From contig JAECUM010092833.1 of assembly GCA_016617855.1 (NCBI GenBank), positions 124,001 to 188,000 on the forward strand: a stretch of DNA of 64,000 bases, in the 5' to 3' direction. Of this stretch, positions 55,830 to 64,000 are shown piece by piece. Within the stretch, counting starts at the first letter, position 1, and the number at the start of each line of letters is the position of its first letter. A program made the translations under genes and the position numbers. Below the pieces are notes generated by a model. The model did no database searches. It saw only the letters and a program-made list of their open reading frames with translations, and was not told the DNA's origin. Source of the DNA: Megalonaias nervosa. Taxonomy: Eukaryota > Mollusca > Bivalvia > Unionida > Unionidae.

Positions 55830-57694
55830 TGCAAATTTCTGTTGATTTATGAAGAGCACATTAATTTGGGCAGGTGAACAGTTAATTAGATTTATGGGGA
55901 CCGTGTGTGTTAAATCACCATAATGCACGGATTGTTAATGGTTGTGTCGCGGGAGTAAATGATTCTTAATTAAGCATTCGTTTATTTAACCGTCAGACAG
56001 ACTGGAAGGATAGGGTTAACTTTCGATCTTGTATCGGAATTGTCAGATTTGAAATTTTCCAGAATTAGTTATTTGCGAATCTAGAGGTCACGCAGACTAC
56101 AATTTTGGCGCCTAATAAAAAGAGGCGGGAGATATATTTAATCCAGATTGGTTACGCTAGATGAGGTGCGTGGTTCCCACACAAAAATTCCTTGGTTTTA
56201 ATATGTCCCATCACAAAGTTTTAGCCAGTCTACACTTTTCTGCAAGATAAAACAAATGTAGGAGACTCCGAGGTCAAATTTAGAAGAAATTCTCTCGCAA
56301 AGTAATTATCCAAGGGATTGGATGTCTGGAAAGTCGACGGACATGATTTTGGCAGTAGAAGCGAGCGAAGCTTGAAAACACAAGGTATTTTGCGCCAGTC
56401 TCATGTAATTTGTTGATATCAATATAACAATTTGTTTGATTTATTTGCTTATATTTGCATGAATTTATTTGTTTAAATTCATAGATCAATTTTCTTGATA
56501 TGAATACAACCGTATGAGTTCATCTATAAGAATCCGTACAATGATATTCTTTATATAAGTTTGACGAATTGTTTGAATTTGTCGTCTTGATTGTTATAGG
56601 AAAATATGTATCTAAAAATTTCATGCCTTACTTTAGTTTATATGAGTTATGAGAATCCGTGTGAATTCACCGACCTTAGATGATTTCACGTATGACAAAG
56701 ACTTGAGTGTGTATTGACTAAAATTAACGTTGTTAAACCATGAAGTGAGATTTCATATATGCTAGAGACTTGAATGTGTGTATTCGCTAGAAATAACGTA
56801 GTTAAGCCATGTTATGAATTTCATTCATTCATTTGTGTAATTGAGACGAGACCGGAACTGATGTCTCAGGGGATGATAATGTTAGTCAGGTTGAAGTAGC
56901 CATTAGGAAGTACATTAATCTTATGAAACTAGGTTTGTTTATGGTCTCTCATGTTTAGCTTGACCAGATAGTCTTTGGTATCTGTTTGAATTCCGATAGA
57001 ACGGTATTTGACATAACGAGAGGGGGAGTAATGATCTATTCCCAGTAGGATATCTGACAGAAGATTTAGGTTGCTTCTTTGTTTATTTTTAGAAGGTGAA
57101 ATAGCTCCACTGGACGTATCCACGTACCTACCTATCGAAGTATCTGTGTATCACGTACTTACATATCCACCTACCCACACAAAGTTCAAGGGCCAAAAGA
57201 GGCGAGACTATAGAGAGTTTGGAGAAGTGAAAAGGGGAAAGTGGAAAGGACCAAGAATAACAGTCACAGTGAAGTTGGAATGAACCGGAAATAATCAGGT
57301 TATGAAGTTGTACAAGGCAGTGACTTCAATTGTTCACTCGATTCTATGATGAACTAATTCTATCATTTAAAACAGATCGGCTATTTATATAAGTATATTT
57401 GTGTTTGAAATTCAGTGAATGATTTATTTAAAAAAGAAGTGTATCTTCCAAATGTAATGCATTGTCATGGTTGTTTATGTAATTGATTAAATTGTCATTT
57501 TCATGTACGGGGGCTCGTGTCATTCTGTTTTATATATCTGCTCAGATCTCTATCTATTCCACCTATAAGTTTCACACTTTATATTGATATTTATTCGATC
57601 CGGGCAATAACATCGAAGGTGATCACCCTCTAGATAACGATAACCAAATTTCCACTACAACCCACACCCAACAAAGGGGGGGGGGGGCACGTAG
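55830..57694. other. 1.86-kb insertion dividing the 51-bp array
   Basis: Array units stop at about 55829 and resume at 57695, so the intervening sequence was inserted. It has more CpG than the neighbourhood (for example TTTTGGCGCCTAATAAAAAG and AGGCGGGAGATATA near 56105). Near 57508 it contains GTACGGGGGCTCGTG, whose GGGGGCTCGT core resembles a tRNA-Pro primer site. An LTR-derived insert is possible. No direct terminal repeats are seen, and the small frames (56280-56489, 56929-57123, 57071-57283) lack clear motifs. Confidence 0.45.
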
Positions 57695-58130
57695 CAACGG
57701 GTTAAAGACATCTAAGCTGGCACTGTAAATCCACCCATGGATCAGTAATGGGTTGAAGACATTTAAGTTGGCCCTGTAAATCCACCAATGGATCAGTAAC
57801 GGGTTGAAGACATTTAAAGTGGCCCTGTAAATCCACCAATGGATCAATAACGGATTGAAGACATTTAAGCTGGCCCAGTAAATCCACCAATGGATCAATA
57901 ATGGGTTGAAGACAATCATGCAGGCCCTGTAAATCCACCAATGTATCAATAATGGGTTAAAGACATTTAAGCTGGCCCTGTAAATCCACCAATGGATCAA
58001 TAACGAGTTGAAGACATTTAAGTTGGCCCTGTAAATCCACCAATGGATCAATAGCAGGTTGAAGACCTTTAAGCTGGCCCTGTAAATCCACCAATGGATC
58101 AATAACAAGTTGAAGACATTTAAGCTGCTT
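57695..58130. repeat. 51-bp tandem array, right part
   Basis: Eight to nine copies of the same unit as 55630-55829. Neighbouring copies differ at a few positions (GGATCAATAACGGG, ATAATGGG, ATAGCAGG variants). The 161-codon minus frame is repeat-derived. Confidence 0.9.
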
Positions 58131-58954
58131 TTTATTTTGTTTTACTAATATTCAAGAAAGAAGTAATTGTAACAGTGTTCGAGGATAAGACAAATCCTAT
58201 GAGAAAATGGCTGAAAGGATGTATTGACATTTTTATTAGAAAAGAGTCCAGGTATAGCCAGTGCTCACCTATCATTTGTTGTATGCTTTAGTGCTCTGTT
58301 CTGGCATTACTGCTGATAGTGGCAGCTGGAGAGACATCACACACTGCTGGTCTTATTAGTGAGGGTCAGCACTCTCCTGTCATTGACATTAGTAATGATA
58401 ATCAGGCTCAGGAGGGATGGCTGCCAGGAAATTGCTGAAAATTTGTTGACCTCTTAACCACTAAGCTATTATTACACTCTAAATACTGGTAAGCAGGTTA
58501 CATTCAGTTGCTGGAAATTCAAATTTGTTTGTTGGAGAATATATAGGGTGACTCAGTATCTCTCCTACAAAGACTGCGTTACCATTTCACATGGTAACCC
58601 CCACCCCTGACACAAATAATAATTTACAGTAAATAATTATGTTACTATATTGTACAAAATCTATTCTGTAAAGTCCATTAGTTGCTGTTGGAAATGTTTT
58701 GAGAATTGTCTTTCATGAACATAAATTAGCCAGTTTGTGTGACTGAATTAAAATTTTATTAAAATCTTCATCCCTAAGGCAAGCAAAATATCCACAATCA
58801 TCCAGGGGCCCTGATGTCACTGCAGTATGTCATAGACCCATATGACATAGTAAGGCCGTGGGGAAAGAGGGCAAAGGATGAGCTCATCAGTTGTTTAATG
58901 TAGTCTAGATTCCCCATGTATTTTCAAAGTTACACAATAAGATGTACCGAGTTT
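58131..58954. other. Unassigned sequence
   Basis: No gene or repeat is recognised. Confidence 0.4.
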
Positions 58955-59235
58955 AGGTCTGTACTTCAGGTACAGCTCTCTTGGTCTGTACTAGGTTCAG
59001 CTCTCTAGGTCTGTACTGAATTCATCTCTCTAGGTCTGTACTAGGTTCAGCTCTTCAGGTCTGTACTGGTTTCAGATCTCGAAGTATGTACTTCTCTCAG
59101 CTCTCTAGGTCTGTACTGGGTTCAGATCTCTAGGTCTGTACTGGGTTCAGATCTCTAGGTCTGTACTGGGTTCAGATCTGTAGGTCTGTACTGGGTTCAG
59201 ATCTCTAGGCCTGTAATGGGTTCAGATCTCTATAG
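58955..59235. repeat. 25-bp tandem array
   Basis: About eleven copies of GATCTCTAGGTCTGTACTGG plus GTTCA. Copies at 59100-59225 are nearly identical, and the left copies are more diverged. Confidence 0.9.
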
Positions 59236-59891
59236 CTAGATTATAGTCTTCCTGTTATAATATATAGACTAGTTTCAGTCAACTGCAGAAAGTTTAAGAT
59301 TTGTCAGAATTGGACAAGTTCCATATTTGTCCAGATTAGGGACCAGGAATCAGAAAAGACCAGTTATTCACTTGACATGAAATAGCTTATCCCAGACGCC
59401 TTTCTGCAGACATCTAACCAAATAAATGAGCTTGCAATACAAAAGTCACACAGTTTGCCATACAGGGACTCAATTAAAAGAAACATAGGACCAATTTAAT
59501 CTTTTTTAATCTTATGGAAAAAGCCCAAATATCTCTTGGATGAATGAGTTGAGTTCCAGCCAGAAAAGAAATTGCAAGACATGACTTTTCATAGTAAAAT
59601 AGTCACTGGTACCAAGTTTGGCTTTCTGGTCCAGGATTTAAGGTTCCCTTATCAAAGAAAGTAGTGTGGACAAAAATATCCAAGGTAAGTATTTGCCCAA
59701 AATTTTTAAAATGGGGGGGAGAAGGGTAGGCTTTTCATCAAGCATGGACTTGTCATCAGATCAATATGGTAAATTCAAATCTTTTTATTTAATGAATCGG
59801 TGTTATTCATTCTGCATTCTACTCATTTTACTTTGTGTATTCTGCATATTCTTGTTTTGGTAGTACAATATACACTGGCTTTTAAGTTGAG
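59236..59891. other. Unassigned sequence
   Basis: No gene or repeat is recognised. Confidence 0.4.
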
Positions 59892-60057
59892 TCCGGCTGC
59901 AGATTGCATAGATCCTGATCTGCCATTGCATAATAAGCTAGCAGATTGAGGTCTATGTAGATTTTGTTCTACTGATTACTCCTAACAAACTGCATAGACC
60001 TAGGTCAGCCAGTGGATTATGCAGGACATATATGGGTCCATGCAGTTTGCAGTTGGA
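59892..60057. repeat. Foldback element, about 166 bp
   Basis: Arms 59892-59968 and about 59983-60057 are imperfect reverse complements (roughly 70%) with a 15-bp spacer. TTGCATAATAAG pairs with the complement of GGATTATGCAGG, and GAGGTCTATGTAGATTTTG with the complement of AAACTGCATAGACCTAGG. It fits an old MITE or foldback. Confidence 0.6.
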
Positions 60058-61539
60058 TTTGATTTGTAAGCAAGTATGTTTGATAGATGAGTTTTGTATG
60101 AAGATCTTGACAAGACATTCCTCATTGATTTTCTGTAAAAAAATATTGTAACCTGTTATTGATCTGAAACGGCGCCTTTCATTTATCATAGCTTCAACAA
60201 AACATGACAATTAAGAAATGATTGGAAAGGAAATTACAGAGGGGAATAAAAATACACTGATACTGGATTAATATATATTTTCTTCTGGGAGGAAAATGTA
60301 TAATTACAGGTCTGCATGTACTATGACTGAAATAACTTTGTTTCAGAACAATCCAAATTTTTTGAAGTTCACCCATTTCACAATTTATATCCAGATTTTC
60401 TATCAAGAAATCAATACATCTTTTGTTAGTGTGTACTTGTGTAATATTTTGACTCAAAGAAATCAAATAATCTGCCTGAATTGTTAGTCTGCATTAAATA
60501 GCATAAATTATGCCTCTCCCCCCCCCCCCGCCCCGACAGTTTCACTTTTTACTTTTAATGGATCAGTTGTGGATGATTAATGGTGATTATATTTTTGAAA
60601 GTAGTAAACCTGGTTGAGGAATTTGAGAACCAGAAGAGTATTTGCCACATTAATGAGTTAAGTGTATGTGTACCAGAGGAAGTTCTGCACACTATAAATT
60701 CCATTCAATTTAGCAACATGCAATTATAGTGAATTACCAGTGGGCAAAATAAAAATGTTTGTGGTAGTTTGCACCTACCAAATGAAAAGTGATACATGCT
60801 GGCATGATTCATCAAATTATCATAGAAAAAATGAAGCGTAATTGCTGTACTTTTCTGAGTAAAAAATACCCTAACTGTATGATGATAATTTGTCTTCCCA
60901 TTCGGCTGAACCAGAAGATTCGAGAACACTAAATCACCAATGGGAAACCATGTACTTTTAATGGTCATAAATACTTCTTTCATTCTTTCTTTGGTTATAT
61001 AGCTGTAATGTCTGCACTGTCAGTAACCAAGATGATCTGTCATTGCTTCATGGATTAACAAGTGATTTTTAAAATATCTTTTTTATGTGTATATTCTTTA
61101 TACCCCTTTCAAGTTCTTTTTCCTCAGTTAAATTAAGCTGTCTTGAGACTTATCAGCAATTGTGAAATCCATGAATGTTGTATATGGCTTTGTTTTTTAT
61201 CCTTCTTTTTCTCCTCAACAGGGCAATAATGATTAGATTAAAAAGTGATTTGGTTCATTTTTTTTTAGCTTGGGTATGATTTTGTGAATTTTTCATATCA
61301 TTACATATTTGCAGTCTATGGTCTTGTCTTGAATCATTTTATTATTCATTATTGGTCATTGTGAAGCACATTACTTACAATGTGAATTGAGCTATTCTTT
61401 TACTTAATATGCAGGTTGCACACCATTCTGTACCTTCATATCCTGTGCTCAATTATCAAACAAAGGTCATTGGAACCTGTCCTGCATGCTACCTAGTTAA
61501 CGGAAGAGGTTCCTATGAAAAGGGAAGAGACCTTTCCTC
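60058..61539. other. Unassigned AT-rich sequence with a poly-C run
   Basis: A C-rich run lies at 60516-60535. No gene or repeat family is recognised. Confidence 0.4.
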
Positions 61540-62390
61540 CCTAAACAAATTTCTGCTGAGGAGCCATTCAAGATAGAGACCACAGCCTCAGGCAATATTC
61601 ATCGATCTTCAAGATGCATACTTTTACATTGCTATCTTTCCTCTACACAGAGGTACCTCAGGTTTTGTTTGAGAGATGGGGAGGTCTTCCAGTTCTGAGC
61701 TCTACAGTTCAGCCTAGCTACCACCAGAGCTTTTACCAGGCTTGAGGGAGTAGTTGCAACCCATTTAAGGTCATTTGGTGTCCCAGTCCTACAGTATTTC
61801 CACTATTAGTTGACCCACAATGGAGTTCCTAAGGCTAGACCTGTCTTATCATTGGTCCATTATAAGTGACCAGGCTTGGTCTTATATAAAACCTGGAGAA
61901 ATCAGAGTTCAATCCATATCAAGATATTTCTACTTGGAAATGAGTTTTGTAACAGATAGAAGGTTAGTCCAGGTTCCACTGGATAGAACAGACAAGATCC
62001 TGTCCCTGTTGGAGATATTAAGAGTAAAGACAGAGTTGTCAGATCACCTTTTCTCTCCCTCTCTCTGATGGGGATCTTGAATGTCACAGTGGAACTGGTT
62101 CCCATAGGTAGGCTTCACTTCCGTCCATTCCAGTTTGTAATTTTAGTGGCTTGGAACCTGCAAAGGGGCCCCTTGAATGCTCCAATTTCTCTGGGTTGAT
62201 ATTTCCAGGACCATATAAATTGGTGGGCATATGGTGGTGGAGTCCCACATACACACTTATCCTCATAGGCCACTTTTTGAGCAACAATGCTTTGGTCCAG
62301 ATGAGCACCCCACACTGAATCTGATGTGCATGCATATCCATGCTTTGACCAGGAATACCACATCTAGATTTTGTCCACTGGTGATATTGC
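61540..62390 (+). pseudogene. DIRS-like RT remnant, plus strand
   Basis: Broken frames give a recognisable order: FIDLQDAYFYIAIFPLHRG (61600, motif A region), YLRFCLRDGEVFQF then ALQFSLATTRAFTRL (61650-61740, motif B region), FGVPVLQYFHY (61780, in place of the YxDD region), GLVLYKTWRN (61873), and LMGILNVTVELVPIGRLHFR then PFQFVILVAWNLQRGPLNAP (62070-62185), followed by HINWWAYGGGVP (62215). LVPLGRLHxRPLQ and WW are marks of the thumb of DIRS-type RTs. The catalytic aspartates after motif A are lost. It is a second element of this type, in opposite orientation to that at 42-45 kb. Confidence 0.7.
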
Positions 62391-62799
62391 TTTGCCCAGT
62401 GACATCACATCAGAAATAAATGCATTAGTATTTCAACAATATGTTAATTTTTGTTTACATATAAAAAGTAAGAAACTGCAACAGGCAAAAGACTTGGATG
62501 AATAAAATCCATGTGTGAGGAACAGTGATCATGGATTCTTCATTGCCTTGACTCTTAGTGCTTTGCTTAGGTTACTGATGGCAGCACTGATGAAAAATAA
62601 GCATACTCAGCTGTTCAGAATGCACTAATGATTGCATCACATGGTTTGGAAATAAATTGTGTCTTTTGACGCTCAAATACTAAAATTTTGATCACCATCA
62701 GGGTTATGCAATTAAGATTGTGTAAATTTCTTTCTACCCTAATATTATACTAATCTGTAGGTACATATTTGTCCTAATACTCTGATTTTCTATGGATAT
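62391..62799. other. Unassigned sequence
   Basis: Possibly the decayed 3' continuation of the DIRS-like remnant (INALVFQQYVNFCLHI). No motif is secure. Confidence 0.35.
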
Positions 62800-63200
62800 T
62801 CAGCTTACTCAGGTTGCCAGGGTTGTTGAATTGTGTGATCCTGTTAGCTAAACTGAGGTTACCAGGAACGTTTTTATCCTTTAGTTAAAGAATGGTGACC
62901 AGAGCTGTTCTGATCCCATTAGTTAAACTTGAGTTACCAGGGTTGTTTTGATCCTTTTGATTAATCTCAGGTTTCCAGAGCTGTTCTGATCTTTTTAGTT
63001 TAACTCTGGTTAACAAGGCTGTACTGATCCCCTCAGTTAAAGGGTTATTCTGTGTACACAGTTTGACAAGATTTATCTGATCCCTTTTGTTAAATGGGCT
63101 TTTCTGATTCCATTATTTAAAGGGGCATTACATGTACTCCAGTTAGTGGGGCTATTTTATCCTATTAGTTAAAGTGTCCATTCTGATCTCTTTAGTTCAA
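62800..63200. repeat. 38-bp degenerate tandem array
   Basis: About ten diverged copies of CCAGAGCTGTTCTGATCCCA plus TTAGTTAAACTTGAGTTA. The period is 38 bp at 62895-63010 and irregular at the right end. Confidence 0.75.
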
Positions 63201-64000
63201 AGTGCATGCTATCTGAAAATGTGTGATATATAAAGCTTTTAACTATAGTGTCTGAAACCTTATAATGCTATTGAAATAGAAGAGTACATAAATAATTGAT
63301 GGCATCAGAAGAAGAAATTCTAGTTGATGAACTCCAAGAAAGGCTCATGGAACTGTTAATTTAATTTGACATCAGTAGAACATTAGAGTCTCTACTCTTC
63401 TACAGTAATCTAAATTAGACATGACAAGTTTCTGGTCACATGTACCAGCTGAACTCCTGCCCATCCAATCCTGTCTATGATTCATATCTGATCTTTCTGA
63501 CACTGATGGATTTATGGAACAAGAGCTAATATTCATTTGTTAGGATTGAAACAGCCTGCTATTTCTGTATATCTATCATAAGTTGGATGGCAAAAAGGCC
63601 TCTAGTTAAACTTCGTTGCAGTCCTTTCCTTTAATTTTTTGAGACAGGTTTACCTTATGTGAGATAGCCATAGATTTGTTTTTGTTGGAATTTGCTTTGC
63701 TAGGGTTTGCGTTTAGTTTTTAGCTTGCCTGACTGAATTGTAGTGGGCTTTCTGGTTTTGCCTGTAGTTGTCCTGAGCATTTGCAGCATGTTTCTTCCAC
63801 TGTACATTCATCAACATGTGTCATTTTAAATGTCTAAAAAACCACTTGACCAAATTTTACCAAACTTGACAAATAGCTTCCGGTATGAATGACTTTTAGT
63901 TTTATAAAAAAAATTATGCCAGTCTGCTTTCAGATGTGACTGTCATTAAAAGAAATAATAAAAACCTATTTAATGACTTCTCCAAAATTGCTGAACAGCA
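63201..64000. other. Unassigned sequence to the window end
   Basis: No gene or repeat family is recognised. A weak resemblance of 63700-63740 to the start of the LTR-like repeat (TTTTTAGCTTGCCTGACTGA) is too short to call. Confidence 0.4.

Noticed and set aside
56929..57123. Minus frame with DILLGIDHY resembling a retroviral-type protease end
   Set aside because: The match is one short motif (LIG-D). No RT or gag lies nearby in that orientation, and the remainder does not fit.
57623..58108. 161-codon minus frame with a 17-residue repeat as a repeat protein
   Set aside because: The 51-bp unit is an exact tandem DNA repeat with changes spread over all codon positions, and the frame starts outside the array in low-complexity sequence.

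Overview
This looks like a slice of an AT-rich animal genome, most likely a mollusc and probably a bivalve. The evidence is two tRNA-derived SINEs of a kind I associate with bivalves, CR1/L2/Rex1-type LINEs, a DIRS-type retroelement, Tigger, mariner and piggyBac-like DNA transposons, and many minisatellites. The species assignment is inference. I see no convincing host protein-coding gene, no rRNA or tRNA gene and no prokaryotic feature. Almost every protein-like stretch is a decayed transposable element.

Layout. 0-2.1 kb: two piggyBac-like MITEs, one inserted in the other. 2.5-4.9 kb: a 39-bp and a 90-bp tandem array. The 90-bp array is split at 4.86 kb by an 8-kb nest and resumes at 12.89 kb. 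The nest is an outer Tigger-like element in minus orientation that contains a Rex1-like LINE tail, a 2.2-kb TIR element (itself holding a piggyBac MITE), and a second Tigger element in plus orientation with a broken CENP-B/Jerky-like transposase. Inside the resumed array sits a 701-bp element with 11-bp TIRs, a 10-bp target duplication and a protein-like open frame. 14-24 kb: minisatellites of 36, 48, 65, 84-90, 42 and about 130 bp, an LTR-like repeat, a foldback and a mariner remnant.

24.4-42 kb is a pile of non-LTR retrotransposons. It holds a minus-strand CR1 copy interrupted by a SINE; a plus-strand LINE interrupted by a TIR element and then by a nearly full-length minus-strand L2-like LINE; a minus-strand Rex1-like LINE; a plus-strand CR1 element with both ORFs (esterase-like and zinc-knuckle ORF1, endonuclease and RT ORF2); and a truncated CR1 copy abutting its tail. 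42-44.8 kb is a minus-strand DIRS-like gag-RT-RNase H remnant.

44.8-64 kb is sparser. It contains an LTR-like block at 47.5-48.9 kb, LINE 3' fragments, a SINE with a perfect 12-bp target duplication, a short Tigger MITE, a second copy of the LTR-like repeat of 15 kb, a LINE RT fragment at 54 kb, a 51-bp array split by a 1.9-kb insertion, further minisatellites, a foldback and a plus-strand DIRS-like RT remnant at 61.5 kb. The region reads as intergenic or intronic DNA built by repeated insertion. The order of insertions can be read from what interrupts what. No pathway or operon-like cooperation is present.
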